The notes under the pieces: model-generated
Database searches by the model: none
What the model saw: only the letters and a program-made list of their open reading frames with translations
Told to the model about the DNA's origin: nothing
Program-made: the position numbers and the translations under genes
Assembly: GCA_003151475.1 (NCBI GenBank)
Contig: PLXQ01000036.1
Span: 10,477-74,476 of the forward strand
Length of the DNA stretch: 64,000 nucleotides
Reading direction: 5' to 3'
Source: Acidimicrobiaceae bacterium
Lineage (GTDB): Bacteria > Actinomycetota > Acidimicrobiia > Acidimicrobiales > UBA8190
Part shown: positions 35,885 to 44,234 of the stretch, in pieces
Numbering within the stretch: position 1 is the stretch's first letter
Layout of the letters: every line of letters starts with the position of its first letter

Positions 35885-36358
35885 ATGGCGGATATCTACA
35901 CCCCCGACTGGTACGAAGAGGTCCGGGACGCGATGAATGCTCGTGTCGCGACCATGAAGGACCCCCCGGGGGGGGAGTTGCAGATCAAGGTGGAGATCTA
36001 CGGCGATGGGGTTTCGCCCTACGTGGCCGAAGGTTCGGAGCGCCACTTCCTCGTTAGGATCGAGGAAGGCCACTGTGCATGGTACCGCGAGGTCGAAGGA
36101 GACGACCCAGCCGTCAAGTTGGACTACCGGTTCCGAGGTTCTGGAAACACGTTCGACGAGATCGCAGCGGGCCTGGAGGACCCGATTACAGCGGCGCTAC
36201 ACGGCACGGTCAAGGTGCGCGGCGACATGCGCTTTCTCATGCGCCAAGCCGAACATGTCAAGGTGCTCCTCGAGGCATACGCAACCGGCGTGCAGACGTC
36301 CTGGCCGCTCGGACGCCCGCCCTATGCGGCGACTCAGGAGGAGGCAGTCCGTGCGTGA
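35885..36358 (+). CDS. SCP2-like sterol/lipid carrier domain protein
   Basis: 157 aa, ATG at 35885, 12 bases after the third oxidoreductase. The core LDYRFRGSGNTFDEIAAGLE, DPITAALHGTVKVRGDMRFL and MRQAEHVKVLLEAY matches the SCP-2 fold: a beta-sheet followed by the 'dP..a...G..kv.Gd' loop and a closing helix lining a hydrophobic tunnel. SCP2 proteins carry sterols or fatty acyl chains. In this operon it probably presents a water-insoluble substrate to the oxidoreductases. It overlaps the next gene by eight bases. Confidence 0.78.
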   Translation: MADIYTPDWYEEVRDAMNARVATMKDPPGGELQIKVEIYGDGVSPYVAEGSERHFLVRIEEGHCAWYREVEGDDPAVKLDYRFRGSGNTFDEIAAGLEDPITAALHGTVKVRGDMRFLMRQAEHVKVLLEAYATGVQTSWPLGRPPYAATQEEAVRA

Positions 36359-37946
36359 CTCCTACGACGCCATCATTGTCGGAGCTGGCCACAACGGGCT
36401 CACCCTTGGTGCCTATCTGGCGCGCAGCGGGCTCGAGGTCCTGGTGCTCGAGCGTCGACACGAGGAAGGAGGTGGCTTGTGCACCGAGGAGCTCACGCTG
36501 TCGGGATTCCTGCACAACGTGCACGCCAATTACCACACGTTCGTCGATCTTGCGCCACCGGTGCATGACCTTGACGTACGTGGACATGGCGTCGAGTACG
36601 TACGGCCCGAAGTGCAGATGGCGTCGATCTACGGTGACGGCACCGCACTCACGGTTCACACCGACCTCGACAAGACGTGCGCGTCGATAGCGCGGTTCTC
36701 GGAGGAGGACGCCGAGACGTTTCGTCGCCTCTATGTCGAGGCCCACGGTTATGTCGATCTTCTCCTCTCCACCTTGATGTATCAACCGCCGATGTCGGTG
36801 AAGGAGCTCACCAGAGCGCTAGCGACTTTCGGCGTCGAAGACCGCTCTGAGTTCCTCTCCGTGAAGCTGCGGCGGGAGACCATCAACCAGTTCCTCGATC
36901 AGCACTTCACCCATCCCAAGGTGAAGGCGCATCTGGCCTTCCACGGTGCGGTCTGCGCGTACACGAATGACGTGCCAGGCCTCGCGATCGGCTTTCCATT
37001 GCTCGTCGGCAAGATTGACAATTGGCACCTGTGCATTGGTGGCTCACATCGTCTTGCCCACGCCCTTTGGCGCGATCTCGCGCAGCATGGTGGCGTGATG
37101 GTCAGTGACGCTGACGTCCGGGCGATCCTCGTCGATGGGAATCGTGCAGTAGGCGTGCGGCTGGCCGATGGCACCGAGGTCGTCGCTCGCAAACTCGTCG
37201 CGTCGACCGTCTCGGTCGAACAAACCTTCCTCGAGTTCCTCGAACCGAGCACGGTACCTGAGGAGTTGCGCGGGCGGATCAAGAACGACGTCAAGCACAA
37301 GGATTGGACTCTATTCTCCGTGCATCTCGCGATGTCCACCTTGCCGGAGTACTCGGCGGCCGAGTTCGACCCCGACGTGAACCGCGCCTGGGTCGTGAAC
37401 CTGGGATACGGATCGCTCGAGGAGTTGAACGCTGACTTCGCCGCCGCCCGCGCCGGGCAGCTCCCCGAACCAAAGCCGAATGCTGCGGTCAACTCACTCT
37501 ACGACCCGACCGACGCGCCACCAGGGTGCGCCACCGGGCTCCTCCGCCAGTTTGCACCGTTCGCGATCGCCGGTGGCGGAGAAGGCGAGTGGGAAAGCCT
37601 CGGGCGTTGGTATGGACACCGTTGTATCGAAGCCTGGCGCTCGCACGCGCCGAACCTCACCGACGACGTTATCCTCGATTGGGTGCCGTACACCCCGCTC
37701 GAAATCGCGCAGAAGTTCCCCAACATGGTGCGGGGCGACTGGATGATGGGAGAGGTCAGCCTCGCGAACATGCTCGACCAGCGACCGTTGCCCGAGCTCG
37801 GTCAGTATCGCACGCCCGTCGAGGCGCTCTACATGGCGGGATCGACACAGCATCCGCACGGCTTCATAACCTTCGCCCCCGCCTACAACGCGCTGCAGGT
37901 GATCGCCGAGGACCTTGGCATCGATACGTGGTGGCGGCAGGTGTGA
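36351..37946 (+). CDS. CrtI/phytoene-desaturase-like FAD oxidoreductase 4
   Basis: 531 aa. The GTG at 36351 has AGGAGG seven bases upstream, inside the SCP2 gene, and VRDSYDAIIVGAGHNGLTLG begins immediately. Next come ERRHEEGGGLCTEELTLSGF, CIGGSHRLAHALWRDLAQHG, and the end VEALYMAGSTQHPHGFITFA, where the usual PGG flavin contact reads PHG. That substitution is also the main difference from copy 3 at the flavin site. Its role is inferred as for the other copies. The following GTG gene overlaps by four bases. Confidence 0.88.
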   Translation: MRDSYDAIIVGAGHNGLTLGAYLARSGLEVLVLERRHEEGGGLCTEELTLSGFLHNVHANYHTFVDLAPPVHDLDVRGHGVEYVRPEVQMASIYGDGTALTVHTDLDKTCASIARFSEEDAETFRRLYVEAHGYVDLLLSTLMYQPPMSVKELTRALATFGVEDRSEFLSVKLRRETINQFLDQHFTHPKVKAHLAFHGAVCAYTNDVPGLAIGFPLLVGKIDNWHLCIGGSHRLAHALWRDLAQHGGVMVSDADVRAILVDGNRAVGVRLADGTEVVARKLVASTVSVEQTFLEFLEPSTVPEELRGRIKNDVKHKDWTLFSVHLAMSTLPEYSAAEFDPDVNRAWVVNLGYGSLEELNADFAAARAGQLPEPKPNAAVNSLYDPTDAPPGCATGLLRQFAPFAIAGGGEGEWESLGRWYGHRCIEAWRSHAPNLTDDVILDWVPYTPLEIAQKFPNMVRGDWMMGEVSLANMLDQRPLPELGQYRTPVEALYMAGSTQHPHGFITFAPAYNALQVIAEDLGIDTWWRQV

Positions 37947-38539
37947 CCGTCATTGCCGCGACTGCGGACGGCAGGGGCCGTGCCGACACCAGCGTCAGAC
38001 TCGCTGATGGCGACCGCGCCTCCGGTCTGGCCTGCATGCTCGCGAGCTTGCTCGAAGACAACCTCCGTGACTTCCGCACCCGAGCCTTCGTCGCACGACT
38101 GACGCGTGGTGACGTCGTGCTGCTCGCTTCGGATAGCGATATCGCAGTGACGCTGTCGTTTCGTCCGGGTGAGGTCGTCATCGGAGATGGCCCTCAGCCC
38201 GGCGCTCCGGTCCTGGCGGGTCAGTGGCTCGACATGGCCAAGCTGTGCAGCGGACGGCGGTCGCCTTTTGCAGCGATGACATCGGGTGAATTGCGCCTGA
38301 CGCCGGGGCGGAAGCTGCGAGCGGTAGCCGGGGCGGGTTTCGCGTTGTCGGTGCCGAAGTCGTTCTATGACGAGAACCGTGAGACCTTCCTCCGGCGTCG
38401 CCGCGGACTCATCATCTCGTTGACGTTGCTTGCAGCCGTGATGTTGACTGCCGTCACCTTGTCGCAGGAGCACTCTTCGCATCGCCCCTGCCGCCGAAGA
38501 GCGCATGGACGAGTCCATCCGGCGAGTAAGGTGCCATGA
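37943..38539 (+). CDS. Membrane-anchored SCP2-like small protein
   Basis: 198 aa from the GTG at 37943 in the overlap with oxidoreductase 4. Residues about 20-125 resemble an SCP2-type domain: VTLSFRPGEVVIGDGPQPGA, then QWLDMAKLCSGRRSPFAAMT and SGELRL. This follows the pattern of a beta-strand pair, W..L..G..SP..A...G.L.L. A single helix near residues 155-175 (GLIISLTLLAAVMLTAVTL) would anchor it to the membrane with the domain in the cytosol. With the soluble SCP2 protein it could move substrate between membrane and enzymes. The family assignment is weaker than for the 35885 gene. Confidence 0.65.
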   Translation: MTVIAATADGRGRADTSVRLADGDRASGLACMLASLLEDNLRDFRTRAFVARLTRGDVVLLASDSDIAVTLSFRPGEVVIGDGPQPGAPVLAGQWLDMAKLCSGRRSPFAAMTSGELRLTPGRKLRAVAGAGFALSVPKSFYDENRETFLRRRRGLIISLTLLAAVMLTAVTLSQEHSSHRPCRRRAHGRVHPASKVP

Positions 38540-39444
38540 CTATCGTAAACCTCGCGACGGACGCCGGGTTGTTGCAGGTCGACGACACCGGCCGAACGTG
38601 TGCGATCGACTTTGGTGGCCGACAAGTCGTCGCGGTCGACGCGCGGGGCGATCTCGTGGCGGCCGCTCTGTCAGGTGGGGGAGTGCGGCTCCGGGTGGAC
38701 GGGGGTTGGCGAAATCTCGGTCTTGAGGACGCGACAGTCTGGACGGTTGCCGTCGGCGAGAATCATGAGGTGTATGCCGGGGTGGAACCAGCTGCGCTTT
38801 GGCGCCTAGGCGAAGGCGAGCCGCTCGAACTCAACGGCCTCCGCGGTGTTGTCGGGCACGATGAGTGGCACTCGCCCTGGGGAGCCGCCGACCTGTCGAC
38901 CATCGTTGTGGACGGGGACCGGTTGATCGTGGGCGTCGAGATCGGTGGGGTCGCTGTCAGTCATGACCGTGGTGCCACGTGGGAAGCGCGCAACGAGGGC
39001 CTGTTTGAAGATGTGCACGTCGTCATTGCTTCCGATGCGTTCTTGTGCGCGACCACAGGCATGGGCTGTTTCCTCAGCAACGACGAGGGAAGGCGGTGGA
39101 CGTGGGCCAGTGACGGTATCGATCGCGGGTACACCCTCGGACTAGCGCAGACGGACGATGCGTTTCTCGTCGGTGGCGCATCCGGACCGCCGTCGTTGTG
39201 GGACGCTGGTGGCCCGGAAGCGGCGATCTACCGGGCGCACGAAGGTGCGCACTTGTTCCAGTGGGAGATCGTCTTCGATGAGTTCGTTGGGGCCGTTGAA
39301 CGGAACTGCCTGGTCGCACACGGAGAGCTCGTTGTTGCCGGAACGACGTCCGGCGAACTGCTGCTGAGTCACGATGCCGGACGCTCGTTTACCCTCGAGC
39401 GAGCGGACCTCACACCAATCCACGCGGTGGCTATTTCAGCGTAG
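38536..39444 (+). CDS. BNR/sialidase-like beta-propeller protein
   Basis: 302 aa, ATG at 38536 overlapping the previous stop (ATGA). Three blades carry the Asp-box: VSHDRGATWEARNEGL, LSNDEGRRWTWASDGI and LSHDAGRSFTLERADL, with further blade-like strands before them. Asp-box propellers include sialidases, photosynthesis factor YCF48 and VPS10-like proteins. No sialidase arginine triad is evident, and no signal peptide, so a cytosolic assembly or scaffolding function is likelier than glycosidase. It closes the oxidoreductase operon. Confidence 0.75.
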   Translation: MTIVNLATDAGLLQVDDTGRTCAIDFGGRQVVAVDARGDLVAAALSGGGVRLRVDGGWRNLGLEDATVWTVAVGENHEVYAGVEPAALWRLGEGEPLELNGLRGVVGHDEWHSPWGAADLSTIVVDGDRLIVGVEIGGVAVSHDRGATWEARNEGLFEDVHVVIASDAFLCATTGMGCFLSNDEGRRWTWASDGIDRGYTLGLAQTDDAFLVGGASGPPSLWDAGGPEAAIYRAHEGAHLFQWEIVFDEFVGAVERNCLVAHGELVVAGTTSGELLLSHDAGRSFTLERADLTPIHAVAISA

Positions 39445-39452
39445 GTGCGGCG

Positions 39453-39465
39453 GGCCAATCTGGCC
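39453..39465. terminator. Short hairpin between convergent genes
   Basis: GGCCA-ATC-TGGCC, nine bases after the propeller stop and 23 before the end of the convergent methyltransferase. Small but well placed for both. Confidence 0.4.
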
Positions 39466-39487
39466 GGAGACTTTCATCCTCACCGGG

Positions 39488-40308
39488 TCAGCCTGGTCGA
39501 GTTGCAACAGCGAGGACGTGCCCGCAGTACGGCTTTAACTCCGTCGTGACTGCCGCTTCCATGATGAGGGCTGCCGCTGCGGCCTCACCGAGTTCAGCCT
39601 CGAGAGCTTCTCGCTGGGCGAGAATCGCGCCAAAGCCTGCGGCGACATGATGTCGCCAGTCCGGGATCTGGTCGTAGCGCACGATATCGAAGCCGACTTG
39701 TTCGAGGCGCGGTCGATAGTCCGGTACGGCATCTTCCCAGTACGGCAACCCGGCAACGCGTTCGGGGTCAAGCTCGAACGCGACGAACGCGAAGCGCCCG
39801 CCGGGGCGGAGCACTCTAGCGATCTCTGCCAACGCCCGTGTCTTGTCGGGCGTGTAATGGAGCGCATCGACCGTCATGACAGCATCGACTGATGCTGTTT
39901 CGAGGCCAGTCGCCTCGAAGGTCCCCTGTCTGAACGTTGCCCTTCCGCTCATCCCCAGAGGGCCTACTCGCTCCGTCGCCCGCTTGATGGCCGTCGGCGA
40001 CAGGTCGATACCGACAAGGCGCGCATGAGATTGCTTTGCGGCCCACAACCCCGGACCGCCCGCGCCGCACGCCAGGTCGACAAGGAGTTTACCTGCGGTG
40101 AGAGCCAATCCTTCGGTGAGCGACCGCAGTTGGCCAGGGTGAGGACGCTGATGTGAGCGAACTCCTCAGGGAAATCCGGCCCGGTGAAGTGCTGCCGCCA
40201 TATTTCACGCAACGTGGGGCTTTGACCCCACACGGCGTAGAACGCCTCGTAGCCGCTCGCCACGAGGTCGGCAGGTTCCGATCCCGTCCAGCTCGGTGTC
40301 GTGTCCAC
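39488..40308 (-). pseudogene. SAM-dependent methyltransferase with a frameshift
   Basis: From a GTG at 40308 the N-terminal cap reads SGYEAFYAVWGQSPTLREIW then PEEFAHISVLTLA. The frame must then shift near 40120-40140 to continue LRSLTEGLALTAGKLLVDLA. Motif I CGAGGPGLWAA, GIDLSPTAIKRA, and ALHYTPDKTRALAEIARVLR with PGGRFAFVAFE give a complete class I methyltransferase core (MerR/UbiE-like type 11). Without the shift, translation from an internal start would make only the C-terminal 206 residues without the cap. It is either a true frameshift mutation or one sequencing indel. The substrate is unknown; it faces the oxidoreductase operon. Confidence 0.75.
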
Positions 40309-40737
40309 ATGAGTGCCGTTCGATCAGATCGTCGGTGGATTCACGAAGATAGTTGCCGGCACCGCGAGCGTCTTCCCATCGGGCCGGCTGAGGGTGCAGG
40401 TTCCCACGAGCCCAAGCTGTGATGTCGCGACACCAGCCAGCCCGGGAGTGGGTCGGTCGGTTGGTGGGTTTTCGAATCGCCGCTGACCAGGGACTTCGTT
40501 GGACGACTAACCCAGTGATGTCCGCCATGGACGTGTTGCCTGGGGACGTTCGTTAGCAACCTGTGAGCATGACCGCCCATCAGCATTCGTCGAGCTGGCG
40601 AGGGACGTTGGTGCAGGTCAGGATGGGTGTTAAGGGTCCGGGCATGTCCAGAGGACCCTGCCGTTCAGAGCCTTTGCGTTCGCGGATTGCTGACGCGAAG
40701 GAAGCCTGAAGACCACTGAGGGTCAGGGTGCCCAGAG
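40309..40737. other. Non-coding stretch, nothing recognised
   Basis: About 430 bases between two minus-strand frameshifted genes. All open frames are short, overlap in every phase and show no protein-like composition. I see no tRNA, hairpin or repeat that stands out. Confidence 0.5.
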
Positions 40738-41525
40738 CTATGGCAAGTTCATTGCCGTCCGCAGCGCCTCGCCGAAGATCGACCCAAGTGCCTCGATGTC
40801 GCCGGGTTCTGTGGTCTCGCCCGGTGACACCGATGAGATCCACCTGGCCGTCCGCGTCGCGTGGACGATGAACAGCTCTTCGATGCTTGATGCACACCAT
40901 TCGCCGAGTTCGCCCGGCGCCGTTGCCAAGGCATTCGGAATCTCCCGTGCGCCACGGTCGGCCTGGAGAAGTCGGTACACGTCGTAGGCGTCGCTCTCAC
41001 GCTTGCCCTCCGTTGTACCCCGCCGAGTCGGGATGGATTGAAGCTTCGCCGCCACGAGAGCGGCAGATCGTGCCAAACGCAGCTCCAGCCGTGCTCGAAC
41101 TCGCTCGTCATCGTCCCGGTCGACCAGAGTCAGCACGACCACTCGGCGGTGTCGGCCATCCACCGGTGTGCAAGGGCAAACAGCTTCTGCTGCTCATTGG
41201 ACTCGGGAAGGTCCTCCAAGACAAGGACAGGTGCCACCTCGATAATGTCGATCTTCGTTCCGTCCTTCAGACGAACGCCCGTGGTCGTCTCCTCCGACGC
41301 GATACGCCGCAGTGTGGCCTTCGCCGGCGGGTCAGTTTGCCGCGACAGCATGTCGGTGTCGCCCGTAGGTCGGTGGCTCTCGGCGAGGCGCGCCATCACG
41401 GCTAGCCCTCCGATCAGCGCCCAGTCACTGAGCCCGGCCCTGCTCACCTCGGCGAGGTGTTCGATCAGATCGGCCATCGTCCCCGCCGCATCGGCCACGA
41501 GGAGGATATGGGGTTCACCAGACAC
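40738..41525 (-). pseudogene. AbiEii-type nucleotidyltransferase (toxin-like) with a frameshift
   Basis: The gene starts at a GTG at 41525, inside the end of the AbiEi-like gene. The first frame gives DWALIGGLAVMARLAESHRP then TGDTDMLSR, the GG...TxDxD nucleotidyltransferase signature, and runs to FALAHRWMADTAEWSC-stop at 41130. The C-terminal half of the family (ALVAAKLQSIPTRRGTTEGK, then SDAYDVYRLLQ) lies in another frame, 40738-41163. One indel near 41140-41160 separates them. AbiEii toxins transfer nucleotides to tRNA ends or other targets. Here the toxin may be dead, or the break may be a sequence error or a programmed shift. The partner gene is intact. Confidence 0.7.
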
Positions 41526-42564
41526 GGCGGAATCCGGACGGGGGGTCGAAGGCTTCCAGGATCTCCCGGCCCCGCGCCCCTCTCCGGGCGAGATCGAGCG
41601 CGGCGACGACCGGATGCGGTACTGGCCACCTCACACCCGCTTCGGGTCGACGTTTTCCCAGGTCGTATCGGTGGGCCACGACCCAACGCGTCGGCGTCAC
41701 CGTTACCGTCGCTCCTCGATCCGCCGAGGTACGTGCCTCCCCATAGACTTGCTTCGCGATACGCAGCGTTCGCTCGTCGGGGACGTAGAAGTCCGGCGGC
41801 GAGTTTCCCCGCAACGGCAGTGGCGCCCCCCAGGCCGCTGCGGCCTGGTCGCCGCTCAGGGTCCAGCCGAGCGTTCCCTCGATGTCGTCGACACCGAGCC
41901 CCAGCTGTGTCGAGCTGGCGTCGTCGGGCAGAGTCGGAGCCGCGAGCAGTTCCACCGTGCGTAGGCGGGCACCCCAACGCTCCGACAAGCTCCAAAACAG
42001 TGGCGCTCCTACCGTCTCTGTCGAGCCCTCCTCGACAAGATTCTCGGCTCGCAGCGCCTTCAGCGCTGCCGCTGCTGAGCTTGGCGCCATCTCGAGTTCG
42101 GCAGCGAGGCCCCGAACGGTGATGCGGCCGTCAGCCGCCAGCAGTCGCAACGCCACAGCCCGGCCCGACGCTGTGTCGAGTGCACTCTTCTGCGGCGCCT
42201 CGACTAGTCGTTCCACCGGCGCGTCGATGCGTACCCGATCGAGCCACAGTCGCAGCTTCCCTCCCCGATCCAGGTAACTCCACCCCGCCTCCTCGAGGGT
42301 CTTGCGCGCGTCGGCCGAGAGATGGTTGGCGACAAGGAGGTGGTAGCCGTCTTGGTCGAGGTGCCGGTCCACGAGCTGCCGGACCCCGACCGGAGACGGC
42401 GTGCCTTTGACCGCCACCTTCACGCGCCGCTCTTCGCCATTCAGGTCGATGACGAGGTCGTAACGCCCGTCCGGCAACGGGGCCTTCTCGACCGCTAGTC
42501 CCATTTCGGACAGAACGTCGAGGAGGTCCGCGAGTGCCGATGCCTCGTCCGGAGCCGTTCCCAC
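41515..42564 (-). CDS. AbiEi-like antitoxin / winged-helix regulator
   Basis: 349 aa from a GTG at 42564. The N-terminal 110 residues resemble the endonuclease-like part seen in AbiEi-family regulators (YDLVIDLNGEERRVKVAVKG, then YHLLVANHLSADARKTLEEA and GWSYLDRGGKLRLW). Residues about 135-185 are a winged helix-turn-helix (GRITVRGLAAELEMAPSSAA, AALKALRAENLVEEGS). The C-terminal half may contact the partner. Type IV antitoxins repress their own promoter and counteract the nucleotidyltransferase. The overlapping gene order, an 11-base overlap and a palindromic operator directly upstream fit that role. The family call is from memory of motif patterns, not a search. Confidence 0.7.
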   Translation of the reverse strand: MGTAPDEASALADLLDVLSEMGLAVEKAPLPDGRYDLVIDLNGEERRVKVAVKGTPSPVGVRQLVDRHLDQDGYHLLVANHLSADARKTLEEAGWSYLDRGGKLRLWLDRVRIDAPVERLVEAPQKSALDTASGRAVALRLLAADGRITVRGLAAELEMAPSSAAAALKALRAENLVEEGSTETVGAPLFWSLSERWGARLRTVELLAAPTLPDDASSTQLGLGVDDIEGTLGWTLSGDQAAAAWGAPLPLRGNSPPDFYVPDERTLRIAKQVYGEARTSADRGATVTVTPTRWVVAHRYDLGKRRPEAGVRWPVPHPVVAALDLARRGARGREILEAFDPPSGFRRVW

Positions 42565-42582
42565 GGTTCCATACTAATCGTT

Positions 42583-42617
42583 CGTACTGGTGTTCAGGAT
42601 TATCGAACATCAGTACG
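42583..42617. promoter_or_regulatory. Palindromic operator of the AbiE-like unit
   Basis: CGTACTGGTGTTC (42583-42595) and GAACATCAGTACG (42605-42617) match in 12 of 13 positions as an inverted repeat around AGGATTATC. It begins 19 bases upstream of the antitoxin start, the expected place for autorepression. Confidence 0.7.
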
Positions 42618-42681
42618 CGCCCTTCGGTAGCCAAGACCGACAAAATCCCTGGACAGGACCCTTGGCGCCAGCGACGGAAAT

Positions 42682-42721
42682 GCTGGTGTACGCATGGTCA
42701 GGACTATCGAACGTCAGTACG
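42682..42721. promoter_or_regulatory. Second, degenerate copy of the AbiE operator
   Basis: GGTCAGGACTATCGAACGTCAGTACG repeats the right half and centre of the first operator with few mismatches. The left arm (CTGGTGT) is displaced by about seven inserted bases. The two copies are about 100 bases apart, so cooperative binding or looping is possible. Confidence 0.55.
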
Positions 42722-42926
42722 GGCGGCCACGGCGTCGACGGGGGCGAAGCGTGAAGTCTCGCCGAATCCCATTCGTTGAGGGCCCTGGACGAAGGACTAG
42801 GGGCCGTCTGTCGTCATCTAGGAATAAGAGGCAGGCACCGTCGTGGTGTCACCGGCGGCAAATTCGGCTCGATCATGCACCCGAACGGGAAGTACCCTCT
42901 GCTTCAGACGAGCGCTAACTGTCACC

Positions 42927-42959
42927 GCTCCTGACGGGCTCGAGGCCCCGCCGATCAGG
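42927..42959. repeat. Direct repeat copy 1, leader of integrase 1
   Basis: Twenty identical bases (GCTCCTGACGGGCTCGAGGC) followed by CNCCGCCGNNCAGG are shared with 46559-46591. The similarity fades gradually toward the integrase start, so this is the shared leader of a duplicated integrase gene or an old recombination site. Confidence 0.65.
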
Positions 42960-43034
42960 AGAAGAAGAGCTCGATGGACCTCCTTCCACCACCTGTGTGC
43001 CCGCTTCGTCGCGGCCGGGACCGAAGGAGGCTCC

Positions 43035-44225
43035 GTGCGCGGACACGTCTATCGCCGGGGAGAAACCTGGACCTACGTCGTCGATATCGGCCACGACACG
43101 ACGGGTCGTCGACGCCAGACGTCGAAGGGTGGATTTCCCACCAAGAAGGAGGCACAAGCCGCGCTCAACGTCGCCCTCAACTCCCTACAGCAGGGCACGT
43201 ACGTTGAGCCGACCGCCATCACCGTCGACCACTTCCTGAAAGAAAGGTGGCTCCCCGCCGTCACGGGGACGATCCGGCCGACGACGTACTCGTCCTATGC
43301 AATGCATGTGCGCTGCTATCTGGCGCCCGCCTTCGGCCGTCTGCGCCTCCAGCACATCACTCCGCTCGCCATCAACACCTTCTACGCCGAACTACTCCAC
43401 GGTTGGAACGGTCGGGCAATCCTCAGTCCGGCCACCGTGCGCCGGATCCACGCCACGCTCCACCGGGCGTTGCGCGACGCCGTGCGGTGGCAACTGATCC
43501 TGCGCAACCCGGCCGGTGCCGCCGATCCGCCGCGGGCCCGTCGTCCGGAGATGAGGGTGTGGACACCAGCCCAGCTCCACGTTTTTCTGGGCGACGCAGC
43601 CGGCGACCGCCACTACCTTTGGCTGTTCTACATCCTGACCGGGGTGCGTCGAGGGGAGGCTCTCGCCTTGCGTTGGTCCGACGTCGATCTGGAGGCGGGC
43701 ACTGCAGCCATACGACGCAGCCTCGTGCCCGTCGACCACGGCCTGGTCTTCGGCGAACCCAAGACTGAACGGGGTCGGCGCTTGATCGGACTCGACCCCG
43801 AGTTGATCAGTGCCCTCGGCGATCACCGGCGTGGCCAGGTCAAGGAACGTCCGCGCATGGGAGCGGACTATGACGATCAAGACCTGGTGTTCGCGCACCG
43901 CGACGGGAAGCCGCTTCATCCCGAGCGGGTCTCTCGGTGGTTCTCGAAGCTGGTCGGGACGACGGGCGCACCCCATATCCGGCTTCACGATCTTCGTCAT
44001 CTGCATGCAACACTGGCCCTGGCGGCCGGAGTGGCCCCACGGGTGCTGGCGGATCGGTTGGGTCACAGCACGACGGCGGTCACCACCGACACCTATCAAC
44101 ATGTCCTTCCCGACCTGGATCACGACGCCGCCCGTCGAGTGGCAGCGCTGGTCTTCGCCCGTCCCGGCGCCCGGGAGCGGGAGCTGGGGTCGGCGCCCGG
44201 TGTCGGCAACTCAGAGCCCGCGTAA
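43035..44225 (+). CDS. Tyrosine recombinase / phage-type integrase 1
   Basis: 396 aa. The GTG at 43035 has AAGGAGG four bases upstream. The N-terminal AP2-like arm-binding domain is intact (RGHVYRRGETWTYVVDIG, then QTSKGGFPTKKEAQAAL), followed by the SAM-like core-binding domain. The catalytic domain has the first Arg in TGVRRGEALALRW (near 205), HDLRHLHATL (H and second R near 317), LGHSTTAVT and the tyrosine in TDTYQHV. All six catalytic positions appear present, so it should be active. It reads toward tRNA-Leu 700 bases downstream, a usual integration target. A paralogue lies at 46669. Confidence 0.93.
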   Translation: MRGHVYRRGETWTYVVDIGHDTTGRRRQTSKGGFPTKKEAQAALNVALNSLQQGTYVEPTAITVDHFLKERWLPAVTGTIRPTTYSSYAMHVRCYLAPAFGRLRLQHITPLAINTFYAELLHGWNGRAILSPATVRRIHATLHRALRDAVRWQLILRNPAGAADPPRARRPEMRVWTPAQLHVFLGDAAGDRHYLWLFYILTGVRRGEALALRWSDVDLEAGTAAIRRSLVPVDHGLVFGEPKTERGRRLIGLDPELISALGDHRRGQVKERPRMGADYDDQDLVFAHRDGKPLHPERVSRWFSKLVGTTGAPHIRLHDLRHLHATLALAAGVAPRVLADRLGHSTTAVTTDTYQHVLPDLDHDAARRVAALVFARPGARERELGSAPGVGNSEPA

Positions 44226-44234
44226 TGTGCGGGC

